Shown: positions 1 to 7,650 of the stretch, one piece after another
How the letters are laid out: every line of letters begins with the position of its first letter
Position numbering within the stretch: position 1 is the first letter of the stretch
NCBI GenBank assembly: GCA_047634015.1
Contig: JBLIDB010000030.1
Span: 1 to 29,498, forward strand
Length of the DNA stretch: 29,498 nt
Origin: JAJRXG01 sp047634015
GTDB lineage: Bacteria > Bacteroidota > Bacteroidia > Chitinophagales > Saprospiraceae
Direction of reading: 5' to 3'
Notes under the pieces: model-generated
The model's database searches: none
What the model was told of the DNA's origin: nothing
What the model saw: the letters and a program-made list of their open reading frames with translations, nothing else
Program-made: the position numbers and the translations under genes

Positions 1-750
1 ATCCTGATACAGAAAGTCAATGGCATCAGTTATAGTTTGGTCGTCAATACCTTCATAAAACTCAGTAGATTTGATAGCTTCTCTATATTCTTTTTGACTT
101 TCTGGACTCTTCCTATAGTATACCTTACTATTGATCTCTCTTAAGAAGATAGGTAAGAAAACCTTGCCATTTACATCAGAGGTATCAAGATAATTCCATA
201 ACAAATCGAAATTTCTGAAGAGCTTCCTATCTCTGAATTCTTGGGTGATATTATTGAGATCAAGTTCGATTTTCTCATACTTGTCATAGGAGTAGTGCTC
301 CTGTCCTTCGAGCCTATTGGAACCTTTATTGGCGATAACTTTACGCATCAATTCTACGGCAGGATTTCCTTTTTTTCGGTATTTACCTTTCTGAGCTACA
401 ATTACTACATTCTTTAGTTGAAGTGTTTTTTGTTCAAGATCAAATCTCAGTTTACGGTTTTTAGATTCTGGCTCTATGTAGACGCATTTTTCTTCAAAGC
501 CCAAAAATGAAGCACATAGGGAATCGGATACAAATCGGGAATCTATTTCAAAATATCCATCCAGATCAGTAGTTGTACCCACCGAGGTTCCTTTGAATAT
601 TAAATTGACAAAAGCCAATGGATCACCAGATACTCTATCATATACGTTTCCGGATACTTTCGTTACTCCCTGGCCGTAACTATTGTTTGCTAATACTCCC
701 AAAAAGAGAAGAATGGAAGCGTATTTAATAATTGAGATTACATTGTTCAT
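1..750 (-). CDS. DUF5686 / carboxypeptidase-regulatory-like domain protein (N-terminal part, cut by window edge)
   Basis: The minus strand is open from an ATG at 750 to base 1: 250 codons without a stop, so the C-terminal part lies outside the window. Residues 1-26 look like a Sec signal peptide (hydrophobic stretch about 7-22, ending SYGQ). Residues 30-115 fit a carboxypeptidase D regulatory-like beta-sandwich (VSGNVYDRVSGDPLAFVNL, then the turn TTTDLDGYFEI), common at the N-terminus of Bacteroidota surface and outer-membrane proteins. From about residue 125 the segment KKGNPAVELMRKVIANK matches the start of the DUF5686 region. Such proteins are usually 800-900 residues and predicted to be associated with the outer membrane; their function is unknown. 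A TonB-dependent receptor also carries the first domain, but the NPAVELMRKVI segment favours DUF5686. Confidence 0.8.
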   Translation of the reverse strand, partial: MNNVISIIKYASILLFLGVLANNSYGQGVTKVSGNVYDRVSGDPLAFVNLIFKGTSVGTTTDLDGYFEIDSRFVSDSLCASFLGFEEKCVYIEPESKNRKLRFDLEQKTLQLKNVVIVAQKGKYRKKGNPAVELMRKVIANKGSNRLEGQEHYSYDKYEKIELDLNNITQEFRDRKLFRNFDLLWNYLDTSDVNGKVFLPIFLREINSKVYYRKSPESQKEYREAIKSTEFYEGIDDQTITDAIDFLYQD

Positions 751-1023
751 AAAATCGCAAATTCACTGAAAAAAAATTCATTCTTTAAAGAAATGAATCT
801 TATCATATCCAGTATTTATAATTAATTAAAGTAATTATGCCTTAAACGTTATGACACACATAAAAAGTTAAGATATTTTGCAAATATTTTGACTTTTTCG
901 ACGAGATGACAATTCAGACTGATTTACGATATTTGGTCTTGGATGAAGCATTCTCAATGATCAATCGTTTAATCAATCTATTCACTTCTATGATTTTTCT
1001 ATCTTACCGAAAAACAGAATACT

Positions 1024-2082
1024 ATGTTTAATTCAAGAATAGCGGGTATCGGACATTATGTACCGGAAAATGTCATGACAAACGATGACTTGGCCAAGTA
1101 TATGGATACTTCTGACGAGTGGATTCAAGAAAGAACAGGTATAAAGCAACGCTATTATGCAACTAAACATAAAGAAACCACTACCACAATGGGAGCACGT
1201 GCTGCCGAAAAGGCGATAGCTGATGCTGGGATTGCAAAGGAAGATGTGGATTTTATCATTTTCGCCACATTAAGCCCAGATTATTTCTTCCCTGGTTGTG
1301 GCGTATTAGTACAGCGAGAATTAGGGATCACAGATGTGGAAGTAGGAGCGCTTGATATTCGCAATCAATGTTCTGGATTTATCTATGGATTGTCAGTAGC
1401 AGATCAGTTTGTGAAGACGGGTATGTATAAAAATGTCCTATTAATTGGATCAGAGATGCATTCAATGGGTTTAGATTTCAGTACTAGAGGTAGAAACGTA
1501 ACGGTTATTTTTGGCGATGGGGCAGGAGCAGTGGTCTTGCAGCCTACAGAAGATAATACTCAAGGAATCCTAACAACTCATTTGCATGCAAATGGTACCA
1601 ATGCTGAGGAGCTGGCCATGATTACGCCAGGGTCTCATGGAGGATATCATCTTGGCGAAGAACAGTTTGGATTTCCAGATAAGGGTGAACCTGGAGGGAT
1701 TTATATAACACAGAAAATGCTGGATAATAATCTAACCTATCCACATATGAATGGACCATTAGTCTTTAAGACAGCGGTGCAGAAATTTCCTGCTGTAATA
1801 AATGAAGCGTTGAAAAAGACAGGCTATAAAGCCACTGATTTGGACATGCTCATCCCACACCAAGCCAATCTACGAATCTCTCAATTCGTCCAGCGTATGT
1901 TAGGCTTGTCTGATGATCAGGTTTACAACAATATTGATAAGTACGGAAACACTACCGCGGCATCAATTCCTATCGCCCTTTCAGAAGCACGCGATTTGGG
2001 AAAAGTAAAAGAAGGAGATTTGGTCTGCTTGGCTGCATTCGGTAGTGGGTTTACATGGGGAAGTGCTTTAATAAGATGGTAG
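1024..2082 (+). CDS. fabH: 3-oxoacyl-ACP synthase III (FabH-like)
   Basis: A 352-residue thiolase-fold enzyme. The family condenses an acyl-CoA starter with malonyl-ACP at the start of fatty-acid synthesis. The catalytic triad is visible: Cys116 in RNQCSGF, His279 in IPHQANLR, and Asn309 in YGNTTAAS; the N-terminal DEWIQERTGI (31-40) and GDGAGAV (164-170) are family motifs. At 352 residues it is about 25-35 longer than housekeeping FabH; the extra length is around residues 188-245 (after HANGTNAEEL), near the region that shapes the acyl pocket in this family. It stands alone, with no fatty-acid cluster beside it, so it may be a second paralogue for a special starter unit. The ATG at 1024 gives the canonical N-terminus. 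It converges with the ion channel gene downstream. Confidence 0.85.
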   Translation: MFNSRIAGIGHYVPENVMTNDDLAKYMDTSDEWIQERTGIKQRYYATKHKETTTTMGARAAEKAIADAGIAKEDVDFIIFATLSPDYFFPGCGVLVQRELGITDVEVGALDIRNQCSGFIYGLSVADQFVKTGMYKNVLLIGSEMHSMGLDFSTRGRNVTVIFGDGAGAVVLQPTEDNTQGILTTHLHANGTNAEELAMITPGSHGGYHLGEEQFGFPDKGEPGGIYITQKMLDNNLTYPHMNGPLVFKTAVQKFPAVINEALKKTGYKATDLDMLIPHQANLRISQFVQRMLGLSDDQVYNNIDKYGNTTAASIPIALSEARDLGKVKEGDLVCLAAFGSGFTWGSALIRW

Positions 2083-2092
2083 AAGTATATAG

Positions 2093-2117
2093 TGTATTGA
2101 GGTAAGAGCTCAACACA
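2093..2117. terminator. Weak hairpin between convergent genes
   Basis: Arms TGT-a-TTGAG (2093-2101) and CTCAA-c-ACA (2109-2117) pair with one A/C mismatch around a 7-base loop. It sits exactly between the stop of the FabH-like gene and the stop of the convergent channel gene, so it could end both transcripts. There is no T tract, so this is only a possible terminator. Confidence 0.35.
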
Positions 2118-2119
2118 TA

Positions 2120-2959
2120 TTAATCATCCTCTTCTTCATTGAGAACTTCACCACAAAACTTACAATATTCAGCATCGTCATCATGACCCTCATGGGAGCA
2201 GTAGCGACAGCTCTGAGTGTTTAGGGCACTTGGGTTATTAGATCCTTTGATTAATTCAGAAGAGACAATACCTGTAGGTACCGCTATCACTGCATATCCA
2301 ACTATCATTAGGATGGATGAGAGGAATTGCCCGAATACTGTAGTAGGCACAATATCTCCATATCCTACAGTAGTAAGCGTTACAATAGACCAATAAATAC
2401 TTCTAGGTATACTATCAAAACTTGGATTTGTTCCACCCTCAACGAGATACATAATAGCGCCAAATATGCATACCATGAGAATAACAAAATATAGGAATAC
2501 GGCGATTTTAGCCAATGAAGATTTAAGTGATTTTATGATAATATCTCCCTGACTTAGGAAACTTGCCATTTTGAAAATCCTAAAAACTCTAAGTAGGCGA
2601 ATAGCTCTAATAACTACCAGAGAATGTGTTCCTGCTAATATAAGACTCAAATACGCGGGGAGGATTGCTAATAAATCAATGATACCATAGAAGCTCCTGG
2701 CATATTTCAAAGGTTTGATTACGGTATAAAGTCGGAGAATATATTCTATTGTGAAAAAGACAGTAAATACCCATTCTAATAAATGTAAGAAGTCTTTTGC
2801 GCTTTCTGAAATATTAGGGATTGTCTCAACAGCTACGGCTATTACACTGAGTACAATCATTATAAGAAGGATAATATCGAAGCGTTTGCCTTTAGGCGTA
2901 TCTGCTTCAAATATTACTTCATGAAGAATTTCTCGAGGACTTCGTTGATTAGCTTCCAA
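2120..2959 (-). CDS. Voltage-sensor potassium channel / ion transporter with C-terminal zinc ribbon
   Basis: A 279-residue six-helix channel. Hydrophobic helices lie at about 28-46, 58-78, 90-110, 112-130, 150-174 and 208-234. The fourth carries spaced arginines (VVIRAIRLLRVFRIFK, 115-130), the voltage-sensor pattern. The selectivity filter TVGYGD (197-202) follows the pore helix, as in K+ channels. After the last helix a linker leads to a small zinc-ribbon-like tail with two CxxC pairs (Cys251/Cys254 and Cys266/Cys269), then an acidic end (EEEDD). The channel core is of usual Kv-type bacterial length. The ribbon presumably faces the cytoplasm and may aid assembly or sensing; that is inference. 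It is preceded on the same strand by the 2TM-domain gene (95 bases apart), which may be co-transcribed. Confidence 0.9.
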   Translation of the reverse strand: MEANQRSPREILHEVIFEADTPKGKRFDIILLIMIVLSVIAVAVETIPNISESAKDFLHLLEWVFTVFFTIEYILRLYTVIKPLKYARSFYGIIDLLAILPAYLSLILAGTHSLVVIRAIRLLRVFRIFKMASFLSQGDIIIKSLKSSLAKIAVFLYFVILMVCIFGAIMYLVEGGTNPSFDSIPRSIYWSIVTLTTVGYGDIVPTTVFGQFLSSILMIVGYAVIAVPTGIVSSELIKGSNNPSALNTQSCRYCSHEGHDDDAEYCKFCGEVLNEEEDD

Positions 2960-3054
2960 TAGCGTGTATGGATTATTATACTAAGATACCAGAGGATAAA
3001 GGTAATCAAGATTGCAAGGAAGCAAAAAAATGGTTTTATGTCGCCCAAACGGAC

Positions 3055-3396
3055 TTATACGAAATCTTTATCAGAGATATCGTTAACGGCGCTGGCACCA
3101 TCCAAATCCTCCTCATGACTAGAGGTAAATCCTCTTCTTTTATGAAGTTTTTCATATTCACGGTCCACCTCGTCGTCTTCCCATTCAGAAGAAAATACAC
3201 GAATGCCATGGAAAGCTACTGCTATGCCCCAAAATAAGATTGGGAAAATCGCCCAGAAATAATCCGTAGTGGAAAGGTTTATCAGAATAAAAAATACGCT
3301 CATAACGAGCCACATAATTACATGACTATAAAACTTCCGTCTCTTAGAGACTCGTTTTTTCGCATATTGATATAATTCATCTGATAACATAGGCAC
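3055..3396 (-). CDS. 2TM domain-containing small membrane protein
   Basis: 113 residues. A basic, amphipathic N-terminus (YAKKRVSKRRKFYSH) is followed by two closely spaced hydrophobic helices (about 24-42 and 46-66) and then a charged cytoplasmic-type tail rich in Asp/Glu. This matches the 2TM domain family seen in many Bacteroidota, whose role is unknown; in some proteins the domain precedes a LytTR or kinase part, but here it stands alone. The ATG at 3396 is followed by another possible start two codons later (MLSDE). It lies upstream of the channel gene on the same strand. A plus-strand open frame over the same bases (2968-3237) has no family resemblance and is a shadow. Confidence 0.75.
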   Translation of the reverse strand: MPMLSDELYQYAKKRVSKRRKFYSHVIMWLVMSVFFILINLSTTDYFWAIFPILFWGIAVAFHGIRVFSSEWEDDEVDREYEKLHKRRGFTSSHEEDLDGASAVNDISDKDFV

Positions 3397-3501
3397 AAGT
3401 TATGTTTATTCATTCCAGAATAGTGCCAGAATTAGAGGGAAGTGCTTCTTACATAGATAAAGGAGAGAAATGGTCGGATTACCAGTAATAGCTGCGACAT
3501 G

Positions 3502-4263
3502 CTAACGCGAAAAGATTAACTCTCCTTCTTTTGAAAGGTCCATATCAAATCGATAATTTTCAACATTAAAGCCCTTGATTTCTTCAATGTCCTCAATTCG
3601 ATTTTTCATAATGTAATTGGCCATAAGGCCTCTTGCAACTTTTGCAGAAAAAGAAACAAACGTAACCTTGCCGTTGCGGTATTCCTTAAAGTTGATATTT
3701 AGAATATCTGATTTAAGCGTTTTTAAATCTACTGCTTTGAAATATTCATTGCTAGCAAGATTTAAAATAGTCTTGTTTCCATGAGATCTCAATGCACCAT
3801 TTAAGTGCTTGCTGATTTTGCTTCCCCAATATTTATAGAGTCCCTTACCAGCATTAGTTGTAATACTTGAACCCATTTCCAGTCTATATGCCTGAATAAG
3901 ATCTAAAGGTCTTAAAACTCCATATAGGCCGGATAGAATACGTAAATGATCTTGAGCGTAGGTGAGATCCTCCTCAGTCCATTCCTGAGCGTTCAATCCT
4001 CTATATACATCTCCGTCAAAGGTAAAGACTGCTTGCTTCGAGTTTTTCCCAGTATGACGAGACTTAAAATTGCTAAACCTATTTAAATTTTCATCTGCGA
4101 GTTTTTTGCTTATGTGCATCAAATCTCCAAGTCCTTCAGAATCGTAAGTTTTCATTATCGAGATGAGTTCTTTTATCTCTGACTTATGCAGCGGAGAAGT
4201 ATTCTTACTATACTCAATAGGGTTGAGATTTAATGATTTTGCAGGAGATAGTAGAATAATCAT
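3502..4263 (-). CDS. yaaA: Peroxide stress protein YaaA (UPF0246 / DUF328)
   Basis: 253 residues, the usual length of the family. The N-terminus MIILLSPAKSLNL is the diagnostic motif. Other conserved stretches are FSNFKSRHTGKNSKQAVFTF, GDVYRGLNA, LSGLYGVLRPLDLIQAYRLEMG and NLASNEYFKAV, and a C-terminal FKEYRNGK followed by the segment ending in ARGLMANYIM. In E. coli YaaA lowers free intracellular iron under H2O2 stress and limits DNA and protein damage; it is a cytoplasmic DNA-binding protein. The start is fixed by the conserved N-terminus. The gene is monocistronic here: a strong hairpin at 4302-4334 separates it from the upstream DUF1573 gene. Confidence 0.95.
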   Translation of the reverse strand: MIILLSPAKSLNLNPIEYSKNTSPLHKSEIKELISIMKTYDSEGLGDLMHISKKLADENLNRFSNFKSRHTGKNSKQAVFTFDGDVYRGLNAQEWTEEDLTYAQDHLRILSGLYGVLRPLDLIQAYRLEMGSSITTNAGKGLYKYWGSKISKHLNGALRSHGNKTILNLASNEYFKAVDLKTLKSDILNINFKEYRNGKVTFVSFSAKVARGLMANYIMKNRIEDIEEIKGFNVENYRFDMDLSKEGELIFSR

Positions 4264-4301
4264 AGATGTTTTGAAGATATTAGATTCGTAGATAACATAA
4301 A

Positions 4302-4334
4302 GAAGCCGAAAACAATCAAATTGTTTTCGGCTTC
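4302..4334 (-). terminator. Intrinsic terminator, perfect 15-bp stem
   Basis: Arms 4302-4316 and 4320-4334 are perfect reverse complements around a 3-base loop (CAA). On the minus strand the stem is followed by CTTTATG, giving a short T-rich tail, so it ends the DUF1573 transcript before yaaA. On the plus strand a longer T run (4342-4348) follows at a few bases' distance, so it may work both ways. Confidence 0.8.
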
Positions 4335-4358
4335 AATAATATTTTTTTGTACTACTCC

Positions 4359-4820
4359 TTAAGATCCCTTGATCAAAGAATTCTTTGCAGCAGGAACACC
4401 TGCATCTTCAGGAGCTTTAGTGATTTGTCCGATTACTTTAAGCACTTTAGGATCTCCTACTTCATTAGTAGTGATCGTAACAGTCTTATTTATCTTGCCA
4501 ATACGCTTAGTGTCATATCTAATTTCAACCTCTGCACTCTCTCCAGGCATAATTGGTTGCTTTGGATAAGTAGGTACTGTGCAACCACAACTACCTCTTG
4601 CATTCTTTATTACTAAAGGTTCAGTACCTGTATTTGTGAACTTAGCAATTCTTAAAGGATCTGAATGCTGCTCTATTGCTCCATAGTCTACGACCATTTC
4701 AACAAATTCCATTACAGGACCTGAAGCAGGTATTTCTGATTTGGCAGATTCTATCTGAGCACTAACGCTTCCGATGGCAAATCCTAAAAACAAAACGAAG
4801 ATGAGGTTGAAAATTTTCAT
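4359..4820 (-). CDS. Secreted DUF1573 domain protein
   Basis: 153 residues with a Sec signal peptide (hydrophobic 4-19, cleavage likely after SVSA, about residue 21). The mature part is one DUF1573 immunoglobulin-like (ASH/HYDIN-type) domain. Landmarks are DYGAI (46-50), FTNTGTEPLVI (61-71), GSCGCTVP with Cys78 and Cys80, and MPGESAEVEIRYDT (91-104). The CxC motif is typical of the family and could form a disulfide or bind a metal in the periplasm. The function is unknown; many Bacteroidota carry several copies. The tail after residue 135 is short and low in structure. It is likely transcribed alone: a terminator lies directly downstream and about 260 non-coding bases upstream. Confidence 0.85.
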   Translation of the reverse strand: MKIFNLIFVLFLGFAIGSVSAQIESAKSEIPASGPVMEFVEMVVDYGAIEQHSDPLRIAKFTNTGTEPLVIKNARGSCGCTVPTYPKQPIMPGESAEVEIRYDTKRIGKINKTVTITTNEVGDPKVLKVIGQITKAPEDAGVPAAKNSLIKGS

Positions 4821-5056
4821 TTTTTAAAAGTTATTTCTGTTATTCTAAATCAAATAATATTGCAAAGATCATTAAAAAAAGTGACTTATATGTATATCGC
4901 TTAGGATTACGAAAGTATAGAAAGTCACAATGATATGTGGGATTCAGGTCTGAAAATGCTGTTATTCAAATGTTAACTTATCGGAAAGTGAGATTTTATA
5001 GGATGAATTCATAAAGTGATTTAAAATAATCTTAGGTAAATAGTGAAAAAACCCCT

Positions 5057-5064
5057 TACTTTTG
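5057..5064 (+). promoter_or_regulatory. Bacteroidota-type -7 element before the E1 gene
   Basis: TACTTTTG is an exact match to TAnnTTTG, the -7 element read by the Bacteroidota primary sigma factor. It lies 20 bases before the ATG at 5085, implying a start of transcription near 5070 and a very short leader. A weak -33 candidate (TTAG, 5032-5035) lies 21 bases upstream. The same octamer occurs before mraZ. Confidence 0.6.
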
Positions 5065-5084
5065 TGGCTTAATAAACCAATCGT

Positions 5085-7502
5085 ATGGCACTACCTTCTT
5101 CCTTTGAAGCTCCCTTCATAAGTGACATGTTGTCAAAAAAGAAAGGGAAAAAGCCGTCATATGGACAGACTGTAGTGGAAGATTATTGGCTAGCCTTAGT
5201 AAGTCGTGAGTTAAGTCTTCAGGGTAGGAGAGAAGTTCTTACAGGGAAAGCAAAGTTCGGAGTATTCGGAGATGGCAAGGAGTTACCGCAAATTGCAATG
5301 GCAAAAGTCTTTAGAGTTGGAGACTATAGAGCGGGGTATTATAGGGATCAGACCCTTATGATGGCTCTTGGGTTGACGAGTGTCGAGGATTTCTTAGCCC
5401 AAATGTATGGGGATACTGAAAATGATCCCTACTCTGGAGGTAGGCAAATGACCGGGCATTTTGCTACGCCTTTTATTAATAAGGAAGGCGATTGGATCAA
5501 TCAGCAAGATCGATATAATATAAGTTCTGGAATATCCTGTACAGCGGGTCAAATGGGCCGAGCTATGGGACTGGCGTATGCTTCGAAGGTATATAGAGCC
5601 AAGAACAGTAAAGAAATTGATACGGGTTTTTCCAAAAACGGGAATGAAGTCTGCTTTTGTACAATAGGTGATGCGAGTACGAGTGAAGGAGTTTTTTGGG
5701 AAACTGTGAATGCGGCATCTGTGGAAGAAATTCCTCTCGTGATCGCTGTTTGGGATGATGGGTACGGAATTTCGGTACCCACAGATTTACAGACTACCAA
5801 AGGATCTATAAGTAGAGCGCTGGAAGGATTTCTAAAAGAAGGAGATACAAATGGCATAAATCTATATACAGTTGATGGGTATGATTATCCTGAACTCTGT
5901 ATAGCTTTCGAAAGAGCTACTAAGAAAGCCAGAAAAAAACATATTCCAGCGGTTGTTCATGTCAAAAACCTCACTCAGCAACAAGGTCATAGTACTTCAG
6001 GTTCTCACGAGAGATATAAGTCGAAAGAGCGATTGCAATGGGAGCATGAATTCGATTGTATTCGGCAGATGGAAAAATGGATGCTGTGCAATGATCTTAT
6101 CTCGAGTACTGTGATAACTGAAATGCAGAGAGAAGCTCGAACTTATGTGAGGGAGCGAAAGCATAAGGCATGGGACAAATATCAAGCACCTAAAGAAATT
6201 TTGCGGAATGAATTCTCTGGAATTCTAAGTCAAATAAGCTTTGCAAGCGTAGCGACTAAAATTAAAGAAGCGGAATCCCAATTAAAACAAATGGTATTTC
6301 CTGCGAAAAGTGAGATACTTCAACTTGCAAAACGTATTATATATCTTCTTCACAGTGAGGAGATTCCAATTAATAAGGAGTTAACAGATTTTGTTGAACG
6401 GGTTCAACTAGAATTAAAGGAGCATTATGGAACAGATTTATTGGCCACAGGGATACATTCATCTTTAAACATTCCCGTCATTCATCCTGAATACGATGCT
6501 GATCCTGAGTTGGTGAATGGGTATCAATTGATCAATAAATATTTTGACTATGCATTCAGTGTTCATGATAACTTATATGCTTTTGGCGAAGATGTAGGGG
6601 TTATAGGAGATGTCAATCAAGGGATGGCAGATCTTCAGAAAAAATATGGGAAGGAACGCGTATTTGACACTGGTATTAGGGAATGGACGATCTTAGGACA
6701 AGGAGCAGGAATGGCGATGCGAGGGTTAAGACCGATCGCTGAAATCCAGTATTTGGATTATCTCGTTTATGCGCTTCCTTTTCTTACAGATGATGTTGCT
6801 ACGCTTCGATACAGAAGTAATGGTCAGCAACAAGTGCCGATGATTATTAGAACGAGAGGGCATAGATTAGAGGGTATATGGCATTCTGGCTCTCCTTTGG
6901 GTATGATGATTCATTCGTTGAGAGGGATTCATATTTGTGTGCCACGTAATATGACACAGGCAGCAGGAATGTACAATACTTTATTACATGGAAATGACCC
7001 GGGCATCATGGTAGAATGTCTTAATGGGTACCGGTTAAAAGAGGCTATTCCCAGTAACCTTGGTGAGTTTAATGTTGCATTGGGCATGCCTGAAATAGTG
7101 CTACAGGGAGAACATTTAACTTTGGTGACTTATGGTAGTTGTGTGAAATACGCTTTAGATGCAGCTGATATAGTTAGGGATTTTGGAATTGCAGTAGAAG
7201 TTGTAGATGTTCAGACATTATTACCATTTGATTTAGAGCATATTATATCCGGTTCTATTAAGAAGACAAGTAAAGTGTTGTTTTTGGATGAGGACGTACC
7301 AGGTGGGGCATCTGCTTATATGATGCAACAAGTTATAGAAGAACAAGGGGCTTTTAAATTATTAGATGGTCCTCCAGAAACCATGAGTGCTCAAGAACAT
7401 AGAACCCCATATGGTTCTGATGGAGATTATTATGCTAAGCCACAAGTGGAAGATATTGTAGAAAGAATCTACCAAATGGTATTTGAGACCAAGATGTATT
7501 AA
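5085..7502 (+). CDS. 2-oxoacid dehydrogenase E1 component, fused alpha and beta subunits
   Basis: 805 residues joining both E1 subunits of a thiamine-diphosphate 2-oxoacid dehydrogenase (pyruvate or branched-chain type). The alpha half (about 20-330) has YYRDQ (85-89), the ThDP segment IGDASTSEG (194-202), WDDGYGISVP (223-232) and the active-site loop QGHSTSGS (300-307). A mostly helical linker (about 330-470) follows. The beta half (about 480-805) has GEDVGVIGDV (501-510), RVFDTGIRE, GLRPIAEIQYLDYL and the catalytic His600 in GIWHSGSP. The usual thiamine motif GDG...NN reads GDA...DD (Asp224-Asp225), so the metal ligand Asn is Asp, while Asp196 and Tyr227 are kept. No E2 or E3 gene is adjacent, so the partner acyltransferase must be elsewhere. 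Fusion E1 proteins of this size are known in Bacteroidota; the substrate cannot be fixed from sequence. Confidence 0.88.
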   Translation: MALPSSFEAPFISDMLSKKKGKKPSYGQTVVEDYWLALVSRELSLQGRREVLTGKAKFGVFGDGKELPQIAMAKVFRVGDYRAGYYRDQTLMMALGLTSVEDFLAQMYGDTENDPYSGGRQMTGHFATPFINKEGDWINQQDRYNISSGISCTAGQMGRAMGLAYASKVYRAKNSKEIDTGFSKNGNEVCFCTIGDASTSEGVFWETVNAASVEEIPLVIAVWDDGYGISVPTDLQTTKGSISRALEGFLKEGDTNGINLYTVDGYDYPELCIAFERATKKARKKHIPAVVHVKNLTQQQGHSTSGSHERYKSKERLQWEHEFDCIRQMEKWMLCNDLISSTVITEMQREARTYVRERKHKAWDKYQAPKEILRNEFSGILSQISFASVATKIKEAESQLKQMVFPAKSEILQLAKRIIYLLHSEEIPINKELTDFVERVQLELKEHYGTDLLATGIHSSLNIPVIHPEYDADPELVNGYQLINKYFDYAFSVHDNLYAFGEDVGVIGDVNQGMADLQKKYGKERVFDTGIREWTILGQGAGMAMRGLRPIAEIQYLDYLVYALPFLTDDVATLRYRSNGQQQVPMIIRTRGHRLEGIWHSGSPLGMMIHSLRGIHICVPRNMTQAAGMYNTLLHGNDPGIMVECLNGYRLKEAIPSNLGEFNVALGMPEIVLQGEHLTLVTYGSCVKYALDAADIVRDFGIAVEVVDVQTLLPFDLEHIISGSIKKTSKVLFLDEDVPGGASAYMMQQVIEEQGAFKLLDGPPETMSAQEHRTPYGSDGDYYAKPQVEDIVERIYQMVFETKMY

Positions 7503-7526
7503 TTGAGAATGGGGGCAAAATTATAT

Positions 7527-7561
7527 TTTTATATATATTAAAGTTTTCAATATATATAAAA
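7527..7561. terminator. AT-only hairpin after the E1 gene
   Basis: A perfect 13-base inverted repeat (arms 7527-7539 and 7549-7561, TTTTATATATATT and its complement) with a 9-base loop, 25 bases after the E1 stop. The stem contains no G or C, so it would be a weak terminator; it could instead be an AT-rich promoter element for the next gene. A similar AT hairpin follows ftsZ (21922-21942). Confidence 0.35.
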
Positions 7562-7650
7562 TTGCTAATTTTACATTTATATGCTTTTGATGATTTCTCA
7601 GAAGTATTGATTTGTGAACTTGAACTCGTGGTAAATTAATTTTTGAAGTC

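Noticed and set aside
2968..3237. An 89-codon plus-strand frame across the 2TM-domain gene
   Set aside because: It lies antisense to a recognisable 2TM protein, has no family resemblance and no promoter, and its length is expected by chance opposite a real gene.
4347..4616. Plus-strand frames over the DUF1573 gene
   Set aside because: They are antisense to a gene with a clear signal peptide and the CxC family motif.
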